Part shown: piece after piece, positions 1 through 13,230 of the stretch
Numbering within the stretch: the stretch's first letter is position 1
How the letters are laid out: each line of letters begins with the position of its first letter
Assembly (NCBI RefSeq): GCF_000471905.2
Contig: NW_006499603.1
Coordinates: 5,668,474-5,732,473 of the forward strand
DNA length: 64,000 nt
From: Amborella trichopoda
Lineage: Eukaryota; Streptophyta; Magnoliopsida; Amborellales; Amborellaceae
Reading direction: 5' to 3'
The notes under the pieces: generated by a model
What the model saw: only the letters and a program-made list of their open reading frames with translations
What the model was told of the DNA's origin: nothing
Database searches by the model: none
Position numbers and translations under genes: made by a program

Positions 1-1285
1 CAATGTTTTTTGTGACATCTTGTATGATACAAAGGAGATGAAATACTGAATTTAGGGATCTTTAAGAAAAAGCAATTGGATGGGAGCTTAAATTGAGCTA
101 TTGGTTTGAGTTTCATAAGTAAAATGAACTTTTGGGCATCAATAGTTTTTCAAACAGCAAAAACAATCTCACATAAAATTCTAAGAAATAAATAAGGAGT
201 TAAATAGATCTTCAAAATGAAAAAAAGAAAAAAGAAGATAGAAGAAGTATCTTTGCAACTTGAATCAATTAAAGGATATCAGTCGTTCATTAAGTAAAAA
301 CAGGAAAAGAAAAACATAATAACACTTACAACTTGAAAAGAGATACTATTATGCAAAAGCCAGGTTATATAAATGGGTTACTCTAAACAGCGTTTGTGCA
401 TATTACAGTTTGGTTTCATAATAAAATGTCAGGTTCACCGCACTTGTGAGCCCATGGATTCGATAATGTTGTGCATAGAATTGTATAGTTTGGCATTTTC
501 TTTGATCAATTCAGAGCACTTTGGCTTTGGAATGCCTGAAATTCTATAAAAGTGCATTGAATGTTAAATACAAATGATGTTCAATATCATGTGGTACTCT
601 GGAACATTAAATAAAATCAAATAAAATGTTTTCCTCCGGAAAAAAAAAAAAAAAATGAAGCTCGACATTTTTTATTTATTTAAGAAGATAAATCAAATAT
701 GTAAAAAGAAAAACAAGAAAAAGTTATCAAGAGCTGCTGCCAAATGAAATGAAAGAAAGAAAACAAGAGGAAACTTATAGTGCTTTTTTACTTGTAAAAC
801 ATTTTCTGCAGTCTTAAATTCTCAAATGCAAACAAAAAATCGATTGACCTTCTATAGGCACCACCAATGTTTAAAAAACCAGTCGAGATCCTTTGTTTTA
901 TTTATGTGACTGTTTCAAGGCTGTTCTTGTTTTTAAGTCTATATCAGTTTTTGAAAACATGGAACTAGGACAGGAACTGGGCAGGGCCTGGGCTGAGTCG
1001 ACTTGGCAGGAAACAAATAATGTCACTCGTTGGCTCTCACGTGATTTGGGTCAGACCCTGAGATGTGCGTCTCCACCATAGAACTGCCTGGGTTTGTATT
1101 GTGACTCATGTGGTTCAGTTCACTGGCTCATGTCCACTGTGGTTCAGGCCCATCCGGACCCGGTAGGCTGCATGGATCCATGGATATTCCGATTCAAAAG
1201 TTTGATATACACATTCTCTACAAGCTTGTTCTCTTGTTGGTTACTATATCCTTTTTTTAACCAAATTGCATTGTTTATTCTGCAG
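1..1285. other. Upstream/intronic non-coding DNA before the kinase exons
   Basis: No convincing exon is visible here. The kinase N-lobe (glycine loop, VAIK-type lysine, C-helix glutamate), which must precede the exon at 1286, was not found in any frame. It probably lies left of the window or behind a long intron. A 15-A run sits near 640-655. Positions about 960-1190 are richer in G+C than their surroundings and may be a small insertion of unknown type. Confidence 0.5.
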
Positions 1286-3112
<1,827 letters not shown>

Positions 3113-4139
3113 TAACCTCTATCCTTAACATTGGGTATTCCTTGTTGCACATGCACTAGCATGGCTTGTTATCAGAGCACAAGAACTCCTATGTACAACT
3201 AATTGATATGAAAACGTGTGTCCTCCGATTTGTGGTGTTAATTTTAGGCTTGTAATTCCTCATTGACATTTGATGTGAACGGCTTACCCAAAAGTCTGAT
3301 GTGGTTATGAATTGTCCATGTAATAAGTAAGAACAGCCTCTCTCATAGATTCGTTCTCATAAATCTTCAGCACACCTATGTCGACTGTACTGGGTGCCAT
3401 CGGTTACAGTAGCCACCACTAGATTTTGTCCTTTCAGCATAATGGCTCATGGGACCTTGAAGCTCTTGCATGGTCTTGGTTAGGGTTTTTGCATGGGATC
3501 ATGCAAATAATTAGGTTTCTTGCACTTGGTTTGTGACAATGTTATCTGCTAATACACATTGTGTCGAAATGCATTGTGTTTGTACACGAATTCAGATAAC
3601 ATAATTTATGATCTAAACAGTGCCATATACGTCACATGGCATATGCCCTTCAGGGTACTTGCCTGATGACTCACTTTGAAATGTCAAGGAAAATTTCAGA
3701 GTTCAAACTGTGTTGAAAACTGCAGAATCAAAAGCCTGTGATAAATTGCAGATAAACATCACCACTGAACAATCTAAGAGAAAAACAGAGAGAAAAATTG
3801 CTATGATTTACAGTCGAAAAGAGGAAAAATGCACCATCATCTTGCTTTGCATCTTTTTTTAACTTGTGGGAGGCAGGAATCGATATCTTACTTTCGTAGT
3901 AAATAACTTATATATTTACATTGGGTTTTGAGGCCTTGACAGGTGCTTCTTGTGGCAACCTTGAGATTGTGCCTTTGTATTCAGTTTATCTACAAGAGGA
4001 AAGCTCAGAATGCCTAGACATCTCGATTTTTCTGAACTTGTAGAACATGATACATGTATGACTTGCCAATGCAATGTGGTAGTTCCGGGGCTTGTTATGC
4101 AATTTACAATAGACTCTTTAATATAGGGCATGGCTTAGA
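3113..4139. other. 3' flank of the kinase gene; no gene seen
   Basis: The 3' UTR and flank follow the TGA at 3110-3112. Short open frames here have no recognisable domain on either strand. No repeat structure stands out. Confidence 0.5.
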
Positions 4140-4880
4140 TAGGGTGTCACCCTTAAACAATCAAAGGCATCCCAGAACCACTCTTTTCAGATATCCTGTT
4201 CTATTAAGATAGGAAAAGTATTCTATGATCCATGTGATAAGAGAAAAGCTATGTACTATCATTGTCCTTGTTTGGCTTGAAAGAAATTGGAGAACTTTCG
4301 AAAGTGTGGCAGTGGATTTGGCAACCATAAAAAATAAGATCTTATTCAATACATGGAATTGATTTAGAATTACTAAAGAAGGAAGGGGGACTTCAAGAAT
4401 AGATGTCGATGATAATTTTGATCAATTAATCTTGTTAAGATTTCTTAAGGTGAGGCCTAGAAGTACTTGGCAGCCTCGTTTGAGTGGTTGCTTTAAATTG
4501 AATGTTGATGGCTTTTCTATGGGAAATCCAAGTAGGGTTGGGGTGGGTGGAGTATGCAGGGATTCAAGTGGGAATTTAGCTGTCTGTTTTGCAGGATTGT
4601 GTGGTGATGCTACTGCGAACTATGTTGAAATGGCAGCAGTCCTACAAGGTATCAAGCTATGGAAGGAGATGAGCTTGGGGGACTCCCTATTGTGGAAGGG
4701 GACAAAGAATGCGATGGACTAGTGTAATTGCTTATCTATTACACCTTGTCGAATGAGATATATTTGGTTACACATTAAAGAATTATTTGTTGGCAGCAAC
4801 ATTACCTTCATCCTATATATAGAGAGGCTAATACTTTGGTAGATGACCTTGCTAAGAAGGGGGCATCCTTCCCTCGTTAA
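4140..4880 (+). pseudogene. LINE-derived RNase H relic (RVT_3 type)
   Basis: Read on the plus strand, about 4252-4350 encodes WLERNWRTFE, the linker that follows the zf-RVT domain in plant LINE proteins. Positions 4480-4722 then encode an RNase H-like fold: FKLNVDGFSMG (first catalytic Asp), GVGGVCRDSSGN, and NYVEMAAVLQGIKLW (catalytic Glu). After a frameshift the C-terminal piece REANTLVDDLAKKGASFP is readable near 4826-4878. This order is that of the C-terminus of plant L1-type LINE ORF2. Stops at about 4360 and 4720 and the frameshift mark it as dead. No endonuclease or reverse transcriptase domain is present, so it is 3' remains of a 5'-truncated insertion. A host RNase H-like gene fragment is the less likely alternative. 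Confidence 0.8.
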
Positions 4881-5069
4881 GGGTTTTCTTTTATTTGTTC
4901 TAATGTTGGTTTCTTTTTTTTCATTTTCTCTGCTATCATGCTTGTAATGACTCTATGATTTAAATAATATTCAACACTCTTGTCAAAAAAGAAGACGAGA
5001 GTGTTATGTACCACTTCGGTTCATGGCATGTTCTTTTGGTCCCACTCTTACCCATTTGATTGGACGGTA

Positions 5070-5410
5070 ATAATCATGGTTTATAAAAATGGATTGGCGA
5101 CCTAGATCGTCCACCTCAAAAACCATGTTGAATTGGTGGATTGACATGTCGGATCAGAGAATCGGCCGAATCGACAAGTTTCTCCTAATTTGTTTTAAAA
5201 AAATTGCTATAAATCTCTAAAAATGGTGTTTTCTTAATTTCTAAAGGAAATTAGAAGTGATGCACTATTACTTTCATTACTTGGTAAAAATAGGTGAATA
5301 CTGAGACATTGTTTTCATATTTGGATGTTTATAATTAAGTGGCACACTATGTAATTTTATTACTTTGTAAAAAAATAAGTGAATACTGAGACATTGGTTT
5401 CATGTCTTGA
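5070..5410. repeat. Dispersed AT-rich repeat, copy 1
   Basis: A segment with 'gatcggcgaat'-like wording, then a run of A/T, then 'gtgaatactgagacattg' recurs in diverged form at 6700-6960. Inside this copy the last part is itself duplicated (about 5222-5320 and 5335-5405). No coding potential is seen. It is probably a small non-autonomous element, but no terminal inverted repeats were identified. Confidence 0.5.
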
Positions 5411-6699
5411 GGTATAAAGCATCCATCTTAAAGAGGATGCAAATAGGTGGTCCATCAAAAAACAATTGTAATTAACGATCTAAATGTTTTCTTAATATAA
5501 TTATTATTTCTAGTTTTCAATTTTTTTGTTCATATTCATGATCTCCATGTTAAAGATTATATATTCTCAAAAAATTAGGATAAAATTATATTTAAAAACA
5601 TATATTTATTGCCAAGCCCGTATTTCTACAATATGTGGGATGGCCGCATAAAAATTGTGTTTTTTAATATAGTATTATAATATGGGTGAAGTTTGTATAG
5701 AGCAGAGGCTCTAAAAAATCAAAGTAATGCTCACCTTTAAATAGTGTCGAGAAATGGGTCGGTGATCCAGATCATTCTTGAATCGTTTGGATAAGTGAAA
5801 CGAAAAAAAGAAAAGAAAAAAAAATTAAATAAAAAAATAGAGGCTTACGCATCTTAGAAAATAAAATAAAATGAAAAAGAATGTTTTAAAAACAGTGCAT
5901 CTAACTAATTCTTGATGCGCATGGTATGGAGGGAACCAAATCCTTTTTCACGGGGAAGAAGCTTTACTTATCACTTCTGAAACAACAATGCTCATCTCAA
6001 AGCCGCCCAAAACAAACCAAATGTTATAGAAGATACCAGATTTTGCAATGTTTTGAAAAGCGTTTGAAGTTCTTGGGAATCCCGCAATCACCAGATTCCC
6101 GTGGTTTTAGAAATTAATGATGTTTGGGAATCATCAGCAGCAAAGTGCAACCTTTTAAGCATGAAGAATAACACCTGTGGATCATGAAGGAGATTCGTGG
6201 TTATAATGTGATTTAGAATAGCGAAGGCAGAATTTCGAATTTATTTGTCGAAAAGGCTTCCCCCTGCTTTTCTTTTTTTTATATATATAGGTGAAGGAGA
6301 AGGTTGTTGGGTTTGTGAAACAGTGAGAGGACAAGGAGACACAGAGAGTCCACTAGCAAAGAAGCTGCCTGCCTGCCTGCTCAAGAGAAAACCCTCTCTC
6401 CTCTTCAGAATAATTGCTGAGAGAATCTGCCTTTTTCTGGTCCCCTTGCCTTCAAGGATGGATGTATTTGGTCGGTCAATTATGTGAGCAGTTGAGAGAT
6501 GAGGGTTAGATCATTTTTTTTTTTTGTTTTGTTTTGACCAAGATGGAAGTCACAATTAGCTGCACGATAGATAGAAAGGACTTGCAGTTTAGGTTCCCCA
6601 GGGTTGCCCGTCTCCGGATTCTTGAAAACTTGAAAAATTCTAATACCACAACAGGTGTTGCATAATCGTGATTATACTATATAATTGTCTTAAAAGCAA
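5411..6699. other. AT-rich intergenic DNA; no gene supported
   Basis: Two short open frames (5926-6117 and 6245-6487) have no recognisable domain. A TATA-like stretch (tatatatag, near 6281-6290) precedes a 'tgcctgcctgcc' run, which could be an unrecognised promoter or 5' UTR. Nothing downstream supports a gene. Confidence 0.4.
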
Positions 6700-6960
6700 T
6701 GGTTTAAAAAGCGGATCGGTGATCTTGATCTGGCACCTCAAAAACCGATTCGGATCGGCGAATCCACGATCCGGATCGGGAATGGGCTGAATTGGTTGGA
6801 TTAAAGCTTCAAAAAAATTCGAAAAAATTATTAAAATTCATTATAAATGTTTTTTTTAAGAATCCAATAAAAAATGAGGGTACTACATTATTAACTTTCA
6901 TTTTTTTTATCAATTTGTGAATATTGAGATGTTCTTTCCCTGTATAAATTTATTTTAACT
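6700..6960. repeat. Dispersed AT-rich repeat, copy 2
   Basis: It is homologous in order to 5070-5345: a G/C-containing head (ggatcggtgatcttgatc...), then a poly-A/T middle, a 'cattattaactttcatt' segment and 'gtgaatattgagatg'. It is diverged enough to be an old copy. Confidence 0.5.
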
Positions 6961-7632
6961 ATTAAATTTGCGTAACATAAAAGAAAAATCATAGAATTAT
7001 CATGAATAAAATATATAATTATATATGGACTATTACAAAGAGTAGACTAATCAGTGAAAGAATGACCATTAAAATCTTGTTTTGGAGAAAAACCCTAACC
7101 CGTTAAAAAAACCCAAACTATTACAGCCTAACTAACTATAATCCAAAATTATTACAACCTCACTAATTATAATATTATATACTGAAATTATAAATATTAG
7201 TTTACATTTTATCATTATTTTATTAGACAAATAATAACAAATTTAAAATATTTTATAATATTATCTAATTTAAAATGTATTATTGATAATTGTAAGAAAA
7301 ATAGTACATTACATGATTTATAATGTAAAAATTCATAAATAAAATAAAAAATTTGGTTATCAATGTAAAAATTAATAAAATTCATACAAATTTTGAAAAT
7401 AACACTTCAATTTTTCAAAAATTTATTTTTTTAGGTTTCTATAATAAATTTAATAAAAGAGATTGTTAGTAGAAAGATGGAGATTTCAAATAGAATAAAC
7501 TTTTTTTTTTTTTTTTATACCTTTCATATTATTTACAAAAATAATTATACTACTATATACAACAAAAATTAACTGTTATATAAAAAATTAATTTTTTTAT
7601 TTTTTCATTTTTTTATGTCTTTTATATTATTT
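6961..7632. other. Very AT-rich intergenic DNA
   Basis: Long A/T runs are present, including an 18-T tract near 7501. No open frame of interest and no clear repeat unit was seen. Confidence 0.5.
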
Positions 7633-7864
7633 ACAAAAATATTTATATTTATACCAACCACTATATACACAACAAAAATATTTATATTTATAGCAACCAC
7701 TATATATACAACAAAAATGCAACACATGCCCAAGGGGATTCGAATACAACAAAAATATTTATATTTATACCAACCACTATATACACAACAAAAATGCAAC
7801 ACATGCCCAAGGGGATTCGACCTTGGGACCTCAAGTGAAAAAAACAAAGTCATAACCATCAAAC
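7633..7864. repeat. Tandem repeat with 39-bp unit and 79-80-bp compound unit, next to assembly gap
   Basis: The unit 'acaaaaatatttatattta' plus 'ccaaccactatata' starts at 7633, 7672 and about 7749. A second block, 'gcaacacatgcccaagggg', follows it twice (near 7718 and 7797). The array runs straight into the N run at 7865, so its true length is unknown. Confidence 0.8.
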
Positions 7865-8298
7865 NNNNNNNNNNNNNNNNNNNNNNNNNNNNNNNNNNNN
7901 NNNNNNNNNNNNNNNNNNNNNNNNNNNNNNNNNNNNNNNNNNNNNNNNNNNNNNNNNNNNNNNNNNNNNNNNNNNNNNNNNNNNNNNNNNNNNNNNNNNN
8001 NNNNNNNNNNNNNNNNNNNNNNNNNNNNNNNNNNNNNNNNNNNNNNNNNNNNNNNNNNNNNNNNNNNNNNNNNNNNNNNNNNNNNNNNNNNNNNNNNNNN
8101 NNNNNNNNNNNNNNNNNNNNNNNNNNNNNNNNNNNNNNNNNNNNNNNNNNNNNNNNNNNNNNNNNNNNNNNNNNNNNNNNNNNNNNNNNNNNNNNNNNNN
8201 NNNNNNNNNNNNNNNNNNNNNNNNNNNNNNNNNNNNNNNNNNNNNNNNNNNNNNNNNNNNNNNNNNNNNNNNNNNNNNNNNNNNNNNNNNNNNNNNNN
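7865..8298. other. Assembly gap (434 N)
   Basis: Unresolved bases. Repeats flank it on both sides, so repeat collapse is a likely cause. Any open frame bridging it is meaningless. Confidence 1.
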
Positions 8299-8776
8299 TC
8301 CGGTTCGACTCGCAGTTTTTTAAAGCACTGCTTAAAAGTGTTTACATGCAGTCAATACATTAATTGCAACGTCCAAGTACTAAACATAACTCAGCACCTC
8401 GCAATATTTATTATATTGAGTTAAAAAATTGCGACTCAAACTTAGTTGAGATTCAGATGATCCCTTCACTTGAACTATTGGACTCGGAGAGATAAGCTCG
8501 CATTGCATCAACATCCATGGAAGAATGTGTTTCCGAGTAGAACCGGGCGAGTCCGGTTCGACTCGCCGTTTTTTAAAACACTGCTTAAAAGTGTTTACGT
8601 GCAGTCAATACATTAATTGCAATGTCCAAGTACTAAACATAACTCAGCACCTCGCAATATTTATTATATTGAGTTAAAAAATTGCGACTCAAACTTAGTT
8701 GAGATTCAGATGATCCCGTCACTTGAACTGTTGGACTCGGAGAGATAAGCTCTCATTGCATCAACATCCATGGAAG
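8299..8776. repeat. Tandem duplication, 253-bp period
   Basis: The block beginning 'tccggttcgactcgc' at 8299 recurs at 8552 and stays nearly identical up to 'catccatggaaga' (about 8776). The first copy begins exactly at the gap edge, so more copies may be hidden. No coding function is seen. Confidence 0.9.
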
Positions 8777-8984
8777 ATATATGATGCAAAGTTGTGCGGT
8801 TGAGAAAAATGCTAAAGAACACATTCTTTCCTGCCAATTTGCTCTTGGAAATATGCGGCCTAGCTTAATTTGGTCTAAGTTTCATAAAAGACCTTGGGAT
8901 AAATCCAAAGTTATGAAAATTTTCAGTTAATGGCAAAAGATTACTTTGTGTTTGATACTGAGGCAAGAAACGATCCCTTGGTGA

Positions 8985-9849
8985 GGAGATTGATGAGGAT
9001 GAGAGAGACAGGAGCCTTAGGACTCGCAGATGATGTGAGCGTGAGCTTCTAGAGGCTGTGGATGAACTTTTTAAAGATCCCGTGGGTATGGAGGTAGTCC
9101 ATAATCCCATGTCATTGGAGGAGGTTCGGGAGCTGAGGACCTTCTTGATCTTTTTGTTCAAAGACTTTATGTATGTAGATGGGTCGCAGGGATGGGCCAG
9201 ATATAAGGTGGTCTGAACCACTAGGGACTTGGAGTATCTGGAGTGAGTCGCCTGGGCACTTGTGATACTTGCTTGGCTTTTCCAATGCCTTGGTAAGATC
9301 ACGAAAGTCGAGGTGACTATGCGGGAGGATGCTCTATCTTCCTTCAGGTATGTGAAAGTTTTGTTTAGTCATTGTTAGTATGTTCCCTAATCTTTTCATA
9401 TTGGTTTTTAACCTCTTATTTGTTTTTATTTGGAACTAGGTCTAAGCTTGGGAGCATGTTGCTGTGCCCCGTCCCATTTCAGGCGAGATAGTAGAGCGGT
9501 TCCCCCATATTCGCAGGTCGCCATTAGAGCTCTGGCAGACCAACTCATTTTATCCGCATTCTTTCTACTCCTTGTTCTTCAATACTATGTCCGAGCATGA
9601 GGTTATCAAATTCCCTTTTTGTTGACTTCCTTTCTTTTTCTTCTTTAAGAATTTTCTTTGGGTCATTCGACTGGGAATTGCTTTTTCTCTTTTTAAATTA
9701 CCTGAGCTACTGTTGTAGAGGATAGGACAACCATCTACAAGAAGGCAGATCATATCTTTCTCACTTGGGCACATCTGATTTGCATGGACGTGACCGAGGC
9801 TTATCACTCTGAGAGTGTTCTACGACAGTTCAGGCTCCATGCTGGTCCT
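8985..9849 (+). pseudogene. Plant mobile domain (aminotransferase-like, PMD) relic, upstream part
   Basis: Plus-strand fragments read VRELRTFLIFLFKDFMYVDG, then LVILAWLFQCL (about 9255-9290). After an intron-like gap come AWEHVAVPRPI (about 9445-9472), SPLELWQTNSFYPHSFYSLF and, at about 9715-9840, WAHLICMDVTEAYHSESVLRQF. The WAWEH block and the xYHxxxVLRQF block are signatures of the PMD family (MAIN/MAIL1-like proteins and PP7-long-form relatives, often carried by transposons). At least three stops fall where the family has Trp. The reading frame is cut at 9849 by the solo LTR and seems to resume after 13230. It could be a host gene copy or a PMD captured by a transposable element; no transposase was found beside it. 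Confidence 0.65.
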
Positions 9850-10309
9850 TGGTTAGATGCCTCGATCTTACCCTTTGGGTCGGGATGACCTGGTGGCATG
9901 GCTGCTCTCTTAGGAACCGTGTAAAGGAGACGCATGGCTGCTCTCGGGCTAGTGCACATGGGCGCCCTCTTAGATCACGTAGAATGCCCCTTGGCCTGTA
10001 GCCAGTTCGGAATCGTCTCCATTGACATGTTTATTCTTACCTGCAAACATACACACACATTAGAATACAGACAGGTGGGTCTTGTCATAGGGTGAGTGCA
10101 CATGTACGTGTGTACTCAAAGGAAAATATAAGAATCAACATAATGGAGTCCATGTCTATTCGACAGCCTTACAAGGCTCCTTGACAAGGGACTCTTAGTG
10201 CATATTTTACAGAAAAGAAAAAAAGGGAAAACAAATTAGATGGGGAAGAGACATTAAAAGAGAGAAAAGAATTTTAGAGGGGAGAGAAAGAAAGAGAAGA
10301 GGATAGAGA

Positions 10310-10760
10310 GAGAAAAAGAGACGAAGACTGGTTTGGCTTTCACTTAGCTCTTCAAAGAAAGAAGAAGAAAAGTAGAGAAAGAAAAGAGAGCTGAAGACTG
10401 GTTTGACTTTCACCCAGTTCTTCAGAGAAAGATGAAAAAAAGAGACGGAGGCTGGCTTGTTTTTCACCCAAGTCCTTTAGAGATAAAATGTATTTTTTGA
10501 AAGAAAAGAGAGAAAAGAGGAACGAAGGCTAGTCTGTTTTTCACCCAGATCCTTCAGAGTTAAAATGTATTTTTGAAAGAAAAGAGAGAAAAGAGGAATG
10601 AATGCTGGTTTGGCTTTCACCCAGATCCTCAAGAGAAATAGAAAGGAGAAACGAAGATTTGTTTGTTTTTCACCCAGATCCTTCAGAGATGAAATATATT
10701 TTTAGAAGAATAGAGAAAAGAGGGTGAAGGTTAGCTTGGCTCTCACTAAACCTTTCAAAA
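10310..10760 (-). repeat. Tandem array in solo LTR (about 75-100 bp unit)
   Basis: The phrase 'ctggtttggctttcaccca', followed by 'cttcagag' and a GA-rich spacer, recurs about seven times (near 10325, 10400, 10450, 10530, 10605, 10660 and 10735). Long open frames through the GA tracts are composition artefacts. Confidence 0.75.
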
Positions 10761-11149
10761 GGGAGGAGAGAAGAAAAGGAATGAGAGAAGAGAAGAGAAG
10801 AAAAGAGAGAAGAGAAGTGAAAGAGAGAAGAGAAGTGAAAGAGACTGAAGAATTTTGACTTGGCGACTAGCTTGGTACAGTGGCAAGACTGGCCCACCGA
10901 CTGATCTGACGCGAAAGCTAGATGGGCATGGTGACTAGACCGACACGACGGCTAAATTGCTCGGCGACAAGACTGGCACGGTGGTTGGTCAGGCGTAGCG
11001 ACTGGTCTGACGGGGCAGCTAGACGAGCACGGTGACAAGACCAGCACGACGGCTAGACTGCTCGCGACAAGACTAGCACGACAGTACAAGGCTCAGCCTG
11101 CCCTCTGGTCAAGCAAGCAAAGGAGAGAGAGGAGAAAGGAGAAAGAGGT

Positions 11150-11660
11150 CGTGCTCGACAGTATGTACTGCCGTGCAAGATGAAGAGGAAATAGAGAGAA
11201 GGTAGTGTCACACCCTGTAGTGTGTGCTGCCGTGCAGGATAGGAAGGGGGAGACAAGAGAAGTAAGAGAGAGACAAGAGGGTCACAGTTGGCAGTATTCA
11301 CTGCCGTGCGAGACAGAGAGAAGAGAGAAGATAGAAGAGAGAAGAGAGAGAAGGTCACGCTCGGCAGTGTGCACTGCCATGCAGAATAGAAGAAAGAGAG
11401 AAGACGGAAGAAAGAGAAGGTCGTGCTCGACAGTGTGTACTGCCATGTGGGACATAAGAAAGAGAAAACAAGGAAGAGAGAGAAGGTCACGCTCGGCAGT
11501 GTGCACTATCATGCGGGACAGAAGAAAGAGAAAAGAGGGAAGAGAGAGAAGGTCACGCTCAGTAGTGTGTGCCGTCATGTGGGACAGAAGAAAGAAAGGA
11601 GAAGAGAGAGAAGATCACACTCGGCAGTGTGCACTGCCGTGCATGATAGAAGAAGGAAAT
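11150..11660 (-). repeat. Tandem array in solo LTR (about 66-bp unit, 8 copies)
   Basis: The core 'ctcggcagtgtgcactgcc' recurs near 11155, 11215, 11287, 11360, 11428, 11494, 11560 and 11623, separated by 'agaagaaagagaa'-type GA spacers. In reverse complement it corresponds in position to the 57-bp arrays of the E4 LTRs. Confidence 0.85.
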
Positions 11661-11934
11661 GAGAGAGAGAAAGGAAAGAAGAAGAGAAAGAAAAGAAAGA
11701 AGAAGAGAGAGAAAGGAAAGAAGAAGAGAGAGAAAGGAAAGAAGAAGAGGGGGAAGAGAGAGAAAGAAGAGAGAAAAGAGAAAAGAGAAAGAAAGTTACC
11801 TGTAATGCCCAAGGGTACCCACCAAGATCTTGTCTCTCCTCTCTCTCTCTCCCTGGATCGTGACCCAAAAACTTAAATGAAAAGCCCAAATTTTATTAAT
11901 CAAAGAAGGGTCCTTTACATTAGCATATCACATG

Positions 11935-11942
11935 CTTATATA
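11935..11942 (-). promoter_or_regulatory. TATA box of solo LTR, with AATAAA downstream
   Basis: On the minus strand TATATAAG is followed about 45 bases later by AATAAAA (11891-11897). The same pair, similarly spaced, occurs in the LTRs of E3 and E4, so this is the likely core promoter and polyadenylation region. Confidence 0.6.
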
Positions 11943-13230
11943 GATTTTAGGTCTAAACATGGGTGGATGCCCAAATTCTAACCTAATTGGTAAAAATTAA
12001 CAATTAAACGAATTAACAATTTTGCCCCTTACCCACAAATGATGAAATTCCAAACAAGTCCCTATCATGGCAATGTAACATTTACGATCTTCCGGGATCC
12101 GTTCAGGGTCTTTCTAGTATTATTTCGACCACAAGATTATTCTTTTCTTGATCAGCTCAGGAAGACGGTGGTTTTGATACCCATTTCGAGCCATGAATCG
12201 AACTTTCGAGCCACCATCATGACGCAGCAAAAACACGGGAAAATGTGCATCCTTAGATTTAGGATTCAACCGGTTTCTCAGTGTTCTTTGCTGATTTCTT
12301 TGTTGTAGCGTGATGAGCAAGTTGCCAGGATCATTTTCCAAGAAGAACTCGATTTGGTGCCTGGATGACTGTTTTTCGAATTGGGAAAATTTGGCCGAAG
12401 TCTAGATTCCAGTGGCTGGAATTTGCCACTGTTCATCCCTGATTTATGAGGAATTCGATCGTCCATCACGCGAGAGGTTTGACCCAGAGGAAGCTCTCGA
12501 CCTTGTGGTCATAACGGGTCTTGTTTTATGACGATCTGGTGCGCGAGCACTGTGATGCGGGCCTTCGATCAAGGGGACGTGCTGCTGGAAATTTCCTATT
12601 ACTTTTCGATGAAATTCTCTCTTTGATTTCTCTCGGCTTGGGCCGTGTCATTATGCATGCCATATATCAAATCGACCAGGTCGATGAGATGAACATGCTC
12701 CCAAAATTTGAGCTCGATCTGACTTGAGATAAGAAAGATACGACCATGGAAAGTTTGCCCCTGGAAATAGTGAAGTACAGTTTCCATAATAGTGTAATTT
12801 AGCCATAACTTGCTCCAAAAGCATCCAAATGCACCGAAAATTGGTACCTGATGGTTTTCAAATGTTTTGAATCCAATGGAGATGGTCTGGAGACCATTTA
12901 ACACTATGATAATGGTGCTATAGTTCAAGATCCATTTTCAGTATGATAAAGGCAGAATTTTCCAAAATGGTTTTGTCGTCTACACTGCCTTAAACTTGTC
13001 GGTTTACGATGAAACGTGGTAGGTGTTATTAGGAGGCCTTTAGGCACGATCTTGAACCTTCTTAGGCCATTCTGACACTTTTGGAAATTTCACTTATGGA
13101 TCAGGGTTTATTGTCCTACGGCTTCTGTAGTCCACATGCATTTTGGTACCCGCGGGCCTAAGTCACAAAATTCTTTCTCTTTATTCATATTGGGGATACA
13201 AGTGATAGAAAATACCTTCAAACTATCCCT

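Larger units (their letters stand above)
9850..13225 (-). mobile_element. Solo LTR of a Tat-type gypsy element (E1)
   Basis: The left end TGGTTAGATGCCTCGATCT and right end ATACCTTCAAACTA match the ends of the LTRs of E3, E4 and E5. The order inside also matches: conserved 'cctcttagatcac' block, purine-rich tandem arrays, TATA/AATAAA block near 11890-11942, and the 'actgccttaaacttgtcgg' block near 12987. PMD coding sequence lies on both sides and no primer-binding site or internal gene adjoins, so it is a solo LTR left by recombination. The 5-bp flanks GTCCT/TCCCT are only similar, so the target duplication has decayed or the ends are off by a base or two. It is about 3.4 kb, the longest LTR of the set. 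The strand is that of LTR transcription. Confidence 0.82.

Noticed and set aside
893..1081. 62-codon open frame upstream of the kinase
   Set aside because: It has no N-lobe motif and no splice-compatible link to exon 1286.
5926..6487. Two short open frames with a nearby TATA-like element
   Set aside because: No domain, no conserved neighbour and no splice structure; not enough to call a gene.
7615..8424. 269-codon open frame on the plus strand
   Set aside because: More than half of it is the N gap; the flanks are repeats.
11205..11889. Long open frames rich in Arg/Glu/Lys (plus) or Ser/Leu/Phe (minus)
   Set aside because: They arise from GA/CT-rich tandem repeats in the solo LTR; many frames are open at once, as expected from composition.
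9845..13117. GTCCT at 9845-9849 and 13113-13117 as target duplication of the solo LTR
   Set aside because: LTR homology continues to about 13225 (ATACCTTCAAACTA), so the second GTCCT lies inside the LTR and the match is chance.
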